From NCBI RefSeq assembly GCF_019649055.1, contig NW_026570339.1:350501-414500 (forward strand): DNA of 64,000 bases. Direction: 5' to 3'. Source of the stretch: Paramacrobiotus metropolitanus. Its lineage: Eukaryota > Tardigrada > Eutardigrada > Parachela > Macrobiotidae. The notes below the pieces were generated by a model. It had not been told where the DNA came from. It did not search any database and was given only the letters and a program-made list of their open reading frames with translations. A program made the position numbers and the translations under genes. Each line of letters starts with the position of its first letter. The first letter of the stretch is position 1. Below are positions 34,801 to 45,800 of the stretch, piece after piece.

Positions 34801-35065
34801 GCCCTTCACCGGAGCCTCCCTCGCGGCGGAGACCGCCGGAACGCTCAGCCGCATCCAGTCGGAGAAGGTCCTGCAATCGCCGTCCGGGAAAATGCCGGTG
34901 ACGCGCTCGCTGTCGACCTCGGCGGACGGCGGTGTGCCGCTGCAGGAGCTGCGGGTAACGCGCGATGGGCGGGGCTATGTGGATCCCGTGGTGACCTGGG
35001 ACATCAACGTCCAGGAAGGCACCGAGGAGGAGGACGCGGGCGCCGGCGAGAACACCCGGCTTTGA
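31826..35065 (+). CDS. DUOXA: Dual oxidase maturation factor (DUOXA / Numb-interacting protein), 490 aa
   Basis: Exons: 31826-31987, 32913-33105, 33276-33371, 33629-33782, 34062-34273, 34410-35065, totalling 491 codons including stop. The N-terminus MRGWFDAFREGGGPTLYASQ is typical of invertebrate DUOXA. Five hydrophobic segments lie at about residues 29-50 (ending IIPGIRRN), 55-77, 190-217, 221-243 and 258-290. Between segments 2 and 3 is a lumenal loop with N-V-T and N-R-S glycosylation sites. It also has ERGLPYPILTVAEVL and YRLAGYYAGIVLW, which align with the vertebrate KGLPDPVLYLAEKF and YRLAGHYTS regions. DUOXA proteins escort dual oxidase out of the ER and support hydrogen peroxide production. 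The cytoplasmic tail is about 200 residues, Ser/Pro-rich and acidic at the end, much longer than in vertebrates. The ATG lies one base after a TTGCAG acceptor, so a noncoding first exon exists upstream. No DUOX gene is in the window. Confidence 0.93.
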
Positions 35066-36129
35066 TGACCTTTGCATCGATGACTGCTTTGTTGTTGTTT
35101 ATTGTTACTGTCGCGTTGGTGTTGGAGTGAACGTGCTCGACACCTGTTGACCTTATTACAATCCGGGCTTTCTTACTGTAGCTGTTGATCGAAGCGAGCG
35201 GCCGGCAATGATTCGCGGCCGCTGAAAATGACTGTTTTAGATGTTTGTCTTTGCATGGTGCTTATTTGGAGTTGCGGCTGATTCTTCATCAGCGGGTGGA
35301 TTTTCTGCAGTGCTACGATTCTTGTACAGAGCAAGTGCTGCCAGTCGAGTTAATTTGGGTAAATTAAAACGCTTTGAGTACCTGGACGGTACTCCCTGTT
35401 CGTACAGCGTATGTAATATCTATATAATGTACTTGTAGTACTGTGTAGTGTGTACACATTGATACGACGAGTACGGCTGCGAAACTGCTTTGAATAATTA
35501 TTGTATCCATGACGAAATTAATTTTAATAATACTAATGTCGCGTACAAAATATCTGTCCATTTAGCAGCAGTAAAATGCAATAATGCTTAACAACTAACA
35601 AGCAAGAATAAGAGCAATTCTTCCCAATACCGACACGACTGTAGTTGCGCTATTCCGCCGCCGGAAGATTCTAGAACATTACTGTAGCCAACTACAGATA
35701 ATTACGCATAAAGACAGCACCGTGTAAAAAAACACATAACGCATAAGCTGCACATTAATGACGGATGCTTCTATAAATAACTAAGAACGACGCGGAGTCG
35801 TCGCGGGAAGGCAATAAATATAGCAAGAGGCGTCTATTTTAGCAGAAAAGGCTGAATTATACACGGAGCAGAGCAGAGTCAGAAAGTAGGCGGAGGCACG
35901 AAGAATTATAGCGACGGCAGTGTCCACGCGGGAGCGGATGCATGCCGGTTGTTGATCAAGGACGCCGGTCAGCGTGATTATAGCTTGCGAATAAGATGGA
36001 CTGCAACGCCGTCTGGCTTTTCTGGTTAGCATAATGTGGATAGTCGAAGGATAATAATAATTAACGTCTGTGTGTGTCAGTTAAACGAAATGCGGCGGTG
36101 TGGAAGGTGGCGGCCGTCGGGTCACCGGT
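35066..36129. other. Spacer between convergent DUOXA and PDZ genes
   Basis: Holds the 3' UTRs of both genes. It is AT-rich, with short hydrophobic or Cys-rich frames but no supportable exon. Confidence 0.5.
35813..35818 (+). terminator. Candidate poly(A) signal of DUOXA
   Basis: AATAAA on the plus strand, 748 bases after the DUOXA stop and before the convergent PDZ gene. No nearer AATAAA was noticed. Confidence 0.35.
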
Positions 36130-39100
36130 TCACCAGTTCTGGTTGGTCTTCTTCTCGACGGTCATGACCAGCTTGTTGCCCTGGTTGATCAGCGCCTGCT
36201 GCGCCTGCTGGTGCGTCCAGCCGCTGACGTTCTGCCGGGGATTCTCGCCGATGAAGCACAGCTGGTCGCCCTCGTCCAGGCCCACCTGTCGGCAATGAAG
36301 ACGCAGGTATGAGTGACCTTTGGGTCGCTACAGTGTAACCCTAGCTTGTTCTGACAGCCAGCAACAGCGCCGGACACCCACTGACCTGTTGCGCCATGGA
36401 GCCCGGCGTGACCTTGGAAATGACCAGCGACTGGCCAAAGTCCCGCCCCCCGAAGACCTGGAAGCCCCAGGGCGTGTTCTGGTTGGGCCGCTCCATGCGC
36501 ACCGTCCGCTTGATGACCGAGGGCTGGCCGCCGCCCCCCGCGGCGCCCGCCCCCGGGCTCTGGCTCGGCTGGTTGGCGGCCTTCTGGAAGCCGCTGCTCT
36601 CGATGATGGCGTCGCCGCCGCGCTGCACCGTCATGATGAGGTTGTTGCCCTGGTTGGAGACGGCCTGCACGGCCTGGTGGTACGGCAGGTTGTAGATGCT
36701 CGTCGCCGGGTCACCCACGCTGTAGATCATGTCGCCGGCCTACACAATTTGGCGTATAAACGGTAATTAGTTAAATGATTATAAACTGCTGGTGATTCAA
36801 TTAAATTGTTGGTTTTTCTTATTTTTATTGCCTTTTTAAATGGCAAGCCAGGACTATGTATATTGCACCATAGCTGACGCCTTGGCGGGGGCGCTGTTGA
36901 CAGACACGCGCTGATAGTCACGCCGTCACTGCCAGCGCAACTGCCACCGGAAGTCGCTACAGTTGGAGCAGTTTGTGCAGCCGTCTTCGGTCGCCAACAA
37001 ACAAACCAACTCCAATTTTAGACATTCACAGCGTAAGCGGCGCGTAATCTGCCTCTTCCTCTGATACATAGCCCAGACGCAGGAGACTGGACGGGCGACT
37101 GCATATAAGCGGCGCGAGCGTTATTTATGAGCGCTGTATACAATTTGTATCGCTTTTGACGTCAGTAATGGAGGCAGTTTGGCGACACGCCGAGGTTTGC
37201 TTAAACCACTGCCGCGCTCGCGTTAACACAGCACAGCACGCCATGCCGGTAAAATATAAATTAAACCATCCGGCAGAATTAAATTTGGTAGTTGTGGTTT
37301 TTTAGACTGTCTTACCAGCAGCACATACAGCAGTGCCAGTATATATAACCATATAAGTACTTCTATAGATACCGATACTGTATTTGAAGAAATTTAATAA
37401 ATGGAATAAAGGTATCGCTAGTTTTAATTTGAGCTGAATGGGACTGACCTGCAGGCCGACATCCTCCGCCATGGACTCGGGCCGGACAGAGATGATCCTG
37501 AGCGGACCGCCGTCGCCGCCGGCGGTGCGGAAGCCCCAGTCGATGGCCATGCCCTGGCCGGCGCGCATCTTGACGGTGAGGCGCATGATCTCCTGGGGCG
37601 GGCGCGCCATGCTCATGTTGTTCATGTTGCTGTTGGCGGACGAAGGGTAGTTGTTGGCGTTGCTGCCTACGAAGGAGGGCGGCGTTTGGTTGTAGTTCTG
37701 GAGGGGGGCGGGGCCTACTCCTAGCCCGGGGCCGGGAGCGGGGGCGGGCGCAGGCACGGGGCTTTGGCTTTTAATGGTCTGCACTCCGCCGGCGCCGGAG
37801 GAGCTGATGGGCGGAGGGGAGCGGATAGCGTAGTCGCCGCCTCTGTTCACGCACAGACACCGCGCTCAGCTTAATGTTCACTGTGTTGGCTATTCGCTGT
37901 ACGTGTATAACACTATCTATACATGCACGAAATTTGTGCAGCAGGTACAATATATATGCCACTATAACTAGCCACACGTCACATTACTACTCAGTAGGAA
38001 GGGGAGCAAAACGGCCGGCAATACTGTAATATATTACGGCGCTTCGGTTTCGACAGCTCCAGGAGTGAGCAAGGAAAATTAAAATGCCCGAAGGCGTCCA
38101 GCACTGAACCAAAACTCTTCTGCGCCTCTATCCCGCTCCCGGGACGAGGTTTGGAGAGAAGAGGCCGAATGAAGTGCCACTCGTCCAGACGTCCCCGCCC
38201 CTTGTCATCCAGCGCCGGTCCAGCGGCGGCCGGAAGCGAGACAAATGGGCTATTTGTCAAAGTGCTGAATGGATGCGCACGGCAGAACAGACGGGAGTGC
38301 CGGCGGAAACGAGGCTTAACGAGCTGTTTGCCGATTGCACGCCTGCGCAAAGTGGACGCGTCACGCGAATGCGCCATGCATAGCCTGGGCCCTGGGACCG
38401 GCCTCTTTCCGTTCGCCCGAAAGCAGTAACTGAACGTTATGGACGAAATCACGCTAGTGCCATTCCAGAGAAGTATCGCTGCTCAGAAAGCAAGGACGGT
38501 ATTGGCAAAATGGGCCGTCTATATCATGCTGATCGTATGTCCACGATATATGCCCTTGTTGGCAGTTGGCGGGCCAGCAGTAAGGCGGTGTACTTCCGGG
38601 CGCACAGCTGATCGACCTGCATTGCTGGGCGGCGTTGCATGCACTTCTTACTTCCGGAACGGACGACTGCGCATGCAGCACTAGCAGTCAGTAGCCAATC
38701 TGCCTAAACGGGAACATTGCCGCAGAAGACTTAATTTGCTACGAGAGAATGATTGTACGAGACGAATGCGACGCATGGGACATGATCAGGAGAAGCTATC
38801 GCCTTCCGGCTCTGCATGACACCTGTACACATCCTCACACGTTCCTATGCCGGTCGACCGATTCCGCACTAGACACAACGGCAAAGGGCACTCTTCCCCT
38901 TCACGTACAAATACATGATGTATTTGACTGTGCATAATAAGCATTTAAATTATACAGTAAGCAGTCAAATGAGCGCAGGACACAGTCCGCATCACTAATT
39001 ATAATTATCGTATTGGCAATCAGTGCCGAAAGGGCATCGCATACGTACATGTGCAGCGAATCAGTGAATGGCAAAAGGGCAACGGAAGGATGCAGAAGAT

Positions 39101-42100
39101 CAAAGGGCAACGAGAGGGATGCGGGCAGGGAAGGCGAAGGTATCTAGCTAACTCTCTACAGGAAAGACACTTGGGAATGCTCTGCTCAGTGTGGCTGGCG
39201 CACTATGTTCAGGCACAGACAGCGAATTTCACGCTTGGATAAACGAGCAGACAGTCTGATAGTCGGATTATAACGGCAGCTATTTCGCTAGCTGGCTAAT
39301 TAAGCTAACGTATACAAGTGCCGTATCAGTGCCGAGAAGACACTAGCCGTACGTAATCAACCGCCAGTTTAATACTGCGATAAATCCGCTTCCCCGCTGC
39401 ATTTCTCAGCCCGTCGTCAACGCGCACCCAATAGGCCAACGGGCCCAATATATACCAACAGCGTACGTACTAATGTTAACTTTGCAGTATTCCCCAGCTA
39501 GACACGCGGGGCAGAGCAGTGGACGGGACGGGATGAGTCGGCGTCCTGGCAGATTTATTGGCTGAGCCGCGGGCGTCAGTTTCTGTACAATCTGCCTGCT
39601 GCGGATCGTCATGATTTTCTGCTGCAGCCAGTCTGAGCCAGTGCACACTGCAGACGGCAGCTGTATTTGTACTGCCTCGTGCTCGTAGTGATTAGTCATT
39701 CATTTCGGTTCATCATTCCCACGGCTACAACCATGAGAACGGGCTTGCGCGTGTTCTGAATAGCGGCGTATAAATACAGTCCGTAATCTCCCGGCCTGCC
39801 GGACACCCTCGGTAGAACTAGTACTCGTGCTACTGCACGTCACAACGAGACATACTGGAAAACTCTGCTCAAGAGCTTGTGTACCGGCATGCACATGTGA
39901 CATAACGGATAGCGCAACAGCTGCGAGCGCCTTCTACGAGCTTGCGCGGAGCGGATCGAGCTTCGTCCGTCGGCTGTGGCTCTCCATGAGTCTCCAAGGC
40001 AGTGCATCTCGTTCTCCTGTCGAGCCTTTTTTAACTACTACGGATGGCTGCATGTCCGGGACCCGGGCGAAGGAGGGCAGGGGCACGGCGGCAGCTACCT
40101 CAGACATGTATGTCTGTTGAACGGGACTAAGAGTCAGCGATATACCGAGTGGAGTATAAACGGCGCTCCATCTCCGACTGCGTTTGTTTCCCCAGCCGGT
40201 CGTCTACTCCGGTCCTTTCTACGAAATTCCTTAACAGATGGACGCCCGAGTCCAGTCGAACGAGCCCCTAGCGCCACAGTTCACTTATCGTGCGACTAAG
40301 ATGTGTGTTGTTGGTACCGCGTAAGGAACTGCTACATAGAGTGCCGACTGTCGACTGACATGGATCTCTTCTGTGCAACCTTACACCGGCGGTTGCGGCC
40401 CCCTGTCTCCCACAGCTGGACTCGCAACCGTATCTGCCAGTCTTGCTGCTGCAGTCAAATACAACGGGCGCAATTACAAAACCCTTACGGCGCGGCGTCA
40501 CCCCGCTGCCCGCAGACCTTTAGGACACTAATGGCAAGTGCATCAGCTGTGTGGTCCGCATCCTATCCTCTTGCTCTTGGCCTGGTGTGGAAGGCAGCAC
40601 TATAGCTGTGCACGGCACAGTCGCACGGACTACGACCAACTATAGCTATAAACCGACGTCGGCCGACCGGCATGTGAAATGTCGCTGATATGATCGACAG
40701 GAATCTTTTTGTCTTCCCTTTTCAACATTTTGTGCATTGACGGAAGTGGAAATTGCAAAGGGCCGTGCCATGCATCCAAGCCCATTATGTACAATCTTCA
40801 TGGTTATCGCTCACACCACCTCCTTAACTGTTCATGCGCATGCTTACAGTGGAAAGTCAAGGGAAGTGAGTGGTGAAGAGACGTTGGCACTGACCTTTGG
40901 ACAGTCATGATGATCTCGTTGCCCTGCCGGACCAGGGCCTGTTGCGCCTGCTCGTGCGTCCAGATGGTGGCGTCCGCCGGCGGATCCCCGATGTACGTCA
41001 CGAAGTCACCTGCAAATGCAACCACAGGTCCACAACAACATCTTGACATGCGCGCTCATGTTCACTCAGCGCCGTCTTATATAGTGACAACTGCACGTGT
41101 CCGCGGCTGTCCTTTCACTTCGGCAGCGGACCGGAAGCGGCAGCTACGTTTTACTGGTGCCGCAGTGCGCATGTAGTGCAGGCGTGAGGCGCACGTAACT
41201 ACGTACACTGTATACACTGCTGTACGTACCGGCCATTAGTCCCACTTGTTCCGCTAGACTTCCAGGGGTCTGCAAATGCCACCAACTTAGTCACTGCATA
41301 GCATTCTCTCATATGACAAACAAGATACTTACTGTACGTGTTGCTCAACACTGTTGCCATTATTACGTTCTGCCGCGTGGACGCACAGACAGCTGTACAG
41401 TGTGCCACACCCTAACTAATAATTATCTATCTGTATGTGCTGTCAGAAGAGGTATTATACACTTTTATGATTCGCTTTTTTCTGGCACTAAGTTTAATAC
41501 GCCGCAACGTTTGCATTGCTCCCCTCTTCTTTACCCTAACTGCGCGATATCGCCTCCCAAGTTCTCGTTGACCTTAACTCCAACAGACCGCCGATGACTG
41601 GTCTTGTCACAGCCACAATTAGCGCATACGTTTGCCAACCTGTGTCAGATTCTTCATATTAAACTATGGGATATGGTACAAGTAGCACATTCGTGTTTCG
41701 CGTATTGCATTTAAGGCGATAAATACATGTAAAGCAACGGGCAACCGCTAGTCGGCGTTCGTGTACGACTACGATGCCGCTCTGGCTTCCGCCAGGGACC
41801 TGTTTCCTGCCGGCGGTAAAAATCTGCGGTCCACGTGCGGATTGCACACTGCTCATCCCGCCGCTTGACGGACCGGCGCCGGGCGATCGCTTATTGCATG
41901 CTAACATGACGTCCACGAACGCTTCCTCTCTCGCACTGATCACGTACAGAGTTACAGTACTAATTGGAAGAAAGCCGCTTACGTACGTGGCGCTTCATTA
42001 TGTAATACGTAATAGTCCGCTAGCATGATTTATTCAGTAATTAGCAGGCTGGTCTGCTCAGCCTCGCTGCTGCGTCTGCGACCGATGCCGGCACTGGCAG

Positions 42101-42844
42101 TTAACTGTTACTCTACGGGTAGGCATCGGAAATGAGAGATGTCACACAAAATAATCTTTGCGCAGCGCTAAATCTTACTTGACGTTGCGTCAATTTAGAC
42201 AAATATACTTCCGCCGCAACTACCAAACAGCATCAATAATCACTTACTTACGTATGTACAGATACAGTACGTGCAACTACGAGCGCAACATGAAAAGTTT
42301 TGTTTCTACGTAAATTGTATGGAAGAATGGGAGAGTGTGGCGGCGTGTGCCAGCCGTGGATTTAGCGTTATATCTGTAGCGTTATATCTGTAGTAGCCAG
42401 ATACAGTAAAAACTAAAAACCTATTTAATTTGGATAAGCAGTCTATGTTAGTTTATCGGCTATTGGGGTTTTCGCAAAACTGTGTTATATGCTCGCCCGT
42501 GCACGGATTGAACAATACCGAATTATGAGTATTATTTTCAGCACGAACCAAGCTCTTTGTTCTACTTGGCGCCGCTTTCTGCGAGATGGGAACAAGTACG
42601 CTCGATGCAGTGTACCGGGCAGTTGGATATGTTATAATAATTACATTGCAGCAGCTGGGCATATACAAACATTTGATTACTGTCTATACATAAAATATGT
42701 GCCGCGAGAGCGACTTACAATTTTGGTGATTTTGAGCTGCTCGCTGTAGTCGACGCCGCCGGAAATGCGGAAGCCCCACTTGACGGAGTCGTTGGGTCGG
42801 CGCATCTTCACCGTCAACTGCATGATGCGTTGTGTGCCCGCCAT
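36130..42844 (-). CDS. Three-PDZ protein of the ZASP/PDLIM type, no LIM domain, 394 aa
   Basis: Minus-strand exons: 42719-42844, 41230-41269, 40895-41009, 37449-37842, 36386-36739, 36130-36285, totalling 395 codons including stop with consistent phases. Three PDZ domains are visible at residues ~7-94, ~180-266 and ~301-388. Each has a W-G-F carboxylate-binding loop (VKWGFRISGG, IDWGFRTAGG, TPWGFQVFGG), as in ZASP/Cypher/PDLIM proteins, and a similar end (GNEIIMTVQR, GNNLIMTVQR, GNKLVMTVEK). PDZ domains of this family bind alpha-actinin and other Z-disc or actin-cytoskeleton partners. Linkers are Pro/Gly/Asn-rich. Usual relatives have one N-terminal PDZ and LIM domains; here the protein stops seven residues after PDZ3 (KTNQNW) and no LIM cysteines follow. 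The three domains resemble each other more than other PDZ classes, so internal duplication is likely. A longer isoform using other 3' exons cannot be excluded, but nothing downstream looks like LIM. The three introns after exons 1-3 are long (about 0.2-3 kb). Confidence 0.88.
37157..37164. promoter_or_regulatory. CRE/ATF palindrome in a PDZ-gene intron
   Basis: TGACGTCA, the consensus CREB/ATF site, lies in the intron between exons 4 and 5. It is near a GC-rich stretch and a CATATAAG sequence at about 37101. It might mark an internal promoter. A single 8-mer is weak evidence. Confidence 0.25.
37843..40894 (-). other. Large third intron of the PDZ gene
   Basis: About 3 kb between exons 3 and 4. 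Some stretches (38050-38420, 39830-40600) have higher GC and short open frames on both strands, but none shows a consistent exon. They could include alternative promoters or UTR exons. Confidence 0.4.
42364..42391. repeat. 14-nt direct repeat, two copies
   Basis: AGCGTTATATCTGT occurs twice in direct succession in the AT-rich first intron of the PDZ gene. Confidence 0.8.
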
Positions 42845-45800
42845 CTTCTAGCTGCGATGGATGACGATGGCACGAGGATCGTCTCAGTGTTGCGGCGATT
42901 ATTCAGTTCTTGGTCTCCACTACACGCAGACGTCCGCCGGAGAATTCAGTGGAATCAAACGGCAGGAAGAGGATGAATACTGGCCGCGCAGACAGCAGGG
43001 AAGCGCGTGTCGTTTATTGGTCGTCAGGGAAAGGCCGGCGGTGGCGGGGTCCCGACATGGTCAGCCGATCCAGGACATGTCGGAGGAGTTCGTCACAACT
43101 GCAAAAGAGAGGCCACACGTCTTATCTAATAGCTGGCAGAATATGTGTCCTTCTCGTGAGCAATGTATCTATCTATCCGTCTAATCTAGGTCTCGCGCTT
43201 CCTACATCACATCCAAGTTAGGCGCTGCTCGCTCGGAACACGGATAAAGGCGCAGTTGTTAAGAAAAACACTGCCAGGCTTGTCAACACACTGCACTGCC
43301 TCGCGTATTCCGCATCGGCAACGGCAAAAGCACTGGAACCGGCATCAGCAGCGCCACAACAGTCAACAGCTGCAGCCATTACGACACACATAACGCTAGC
43401 GCTACATGCCCGAATGCCCGTGCCACCCAAAGAGCAGCGGAGTGCTCGAGCTATAGCGGCCGAGAATTCGCATCCTTCTGCAGTCGATCAGCACCGACCC
43501 TGCCTAATGTTTTTCTTCTGCGTACTACCTTCATACTGCACGCTGTGCGCAGCGTCCCACGCACAGTGTACCGTGAGAACGTACATCCGCCGCGACTGAA
43601 TCAACTGAATCAACGTGAAACAGCGCCAATCCCGGATGTGCAACTAGTAACTTCGAATCACTACACTCATTTGCCATTCAGCACTGAACTGCTCTTAAAG
43701 ACTGGGGATTATATTCCGGCAGTTGGTGCCAGCACTTATATCTATAGTTATTTGTGGCCGAAGCCTAACATAACCTTTCATTAAATTTCACTCCGAATTT
43801 TGTCCCAGAATTCACAAATTCTGCCGGCAATCTTGCGCCGAGCATGAAAGAACCGTGGAAACGTTTTAAAACAACAGCATACTCGCAGACGAGTCGGGGT
43901 TAATTGCAAGAGTTGCAAATGTACATAGTTCACACAGAGATATATCAGCTAGTGACCGTGAGCTGACCAATTAAGTTCTTGTGCGCAGATTAATTTTTCT
44001 GTAAGCACTGTAATTACATTATGCCAGCTAGACAAAAATGCGTTGGTTTGCTTTCAAACGATCAATCTCCGCAGCTTCCGACTGATTGCCGGTGCCACAT
44101 AAACAAGTACACAGGCCAACGTTAGTGCCGCGTAAACCCGGCATGACCACGACAACACGGGCACAACGCGGGCTTGTTGTCTAAAAATACGCGGACTGCC
44201 GCATTAAACTGGTGTTGTGCGGTTACGTCAGCGCTGGCGCTGCAGCAGCCAGCAACGACGGACGACGGTCTATTTTTGGCCGGCATTAATATTGCAGCGG
44301 CAACTCAACTGGCAGGCGGCGCACTGCAACCGACAGTGTTTACAGAAGCCGCAGATAAAATCATCATCATCATCAGCGCCGGGGAGTTGGCCCGGCAAGC
44401 ACCAGGCAGAATGCAGATGCCAGTTTGCCGGGAGGGAGCTGACAGGGAGCAAAAGCGCATCAGTCATCACAGACCCAACTATTCCGCTTGAAAACTCTGC
44501 AGCTTCCGGTTACGCCACACTGCCGGCAGTCCCGCCGCGAAGCCTTGTTTCTTCATTTTCAACGCAACTACGGAATGGTCACTCCAGTCCGTGTTTCCGG
44601 TGCTTCCATAACAAAATGCTCTGCTACGCTGCATCGCTTCGAATTAGGAATTGCATGGAGTATGGATCCAGTACCGATCCAGACATACCCTCAGCCCGCT
44701 GGAAACGCTCGTCGAGCCTAAAGGAGCTGGAAGAAAATCACTCAAGCGATTAGCGCATTATAACGGGGCGCCACGTGAAGACTTCATTCAGCTGGCACTG
44801 CCTGTTTAATTTCGGTCCGCCCGCTAACCGCTTCCACTGCTGAACGCGGACTGTGCTTGATTAGTGTTTTGCCAGGATAATCTGTTTTCCTACGCAGTGT
44901 CAATCTGCCAAGCATAACAGTTCGTCCGAGGCGACAGTTTGCCATTAGTTAATGTCCCGGCTTTTTAATGGTCTGCCGAAAGCCTAACTGCTTTCCTTCG
45001 CTACACATACAGTACAAATTTCCGGCCGTCGTTAGAGACCCGAGAAGCTAGCGGCAGCGTGACCTTTGCTGGCAGCCCGGTGGACATTGTCCAGTCAAAC
45101 TTCTCAGATATCACGAGTATTTCATATTCTAGCCAACTGCCGCCATGCAGCTGTTCGCGGAGTAGTGAGTTAGCACGTCGCCTGAGTAACTCGAGCAGAA
45201 CAATGGAAGACGATGTGGGTCGTGAGAGTGAGCGCAACAACGCAGCCGGTCGTTTCTTGTCCCTGTCGTACTGTATATTACGCGATGCTTCTATATCGGG
45301 TCGTAAAACGCCGGAAGATTGATTACTGACTGCAAGAGCGGAATGCAGCGATTACTGCGGCGCCTTCAGTGCAATAACGCGCCCGGCTGAGCTGACTCAA
45401 ACTGCCGACTCGGCAGAACAGAATAATGATGGTTTCACACACGCAACGCCAACCGCAACTTATGTAGTCCACTCCAGGTACGGATGCTGTGGTCGCCGAC
45501 GTAATACACATCACGCCGGCTCTAACCAGCCAGCACTTTGCTCGTCAGCGGTAAATTAAACCTTGTCGCTAGTCTGACTCACTGTTGCTGTGGCGCAGCG
45601 GGAAGTGTCCGAGTCGGACATTGCAGAACATCAGGTTAATACTGATAGGTTTTCCCATCGCAATCCTATCGCGGTAAACCGGGTGAACTGATGTGCACAC
45701 TGCCCACCTTCAAATGCACGTGAGTCACTCTGGCCAACCCTGGCCGCTACACCAGCCGCCACAGGAAGGCGTTGGCCTGCTGCATCACTGGGCGGTGGCC

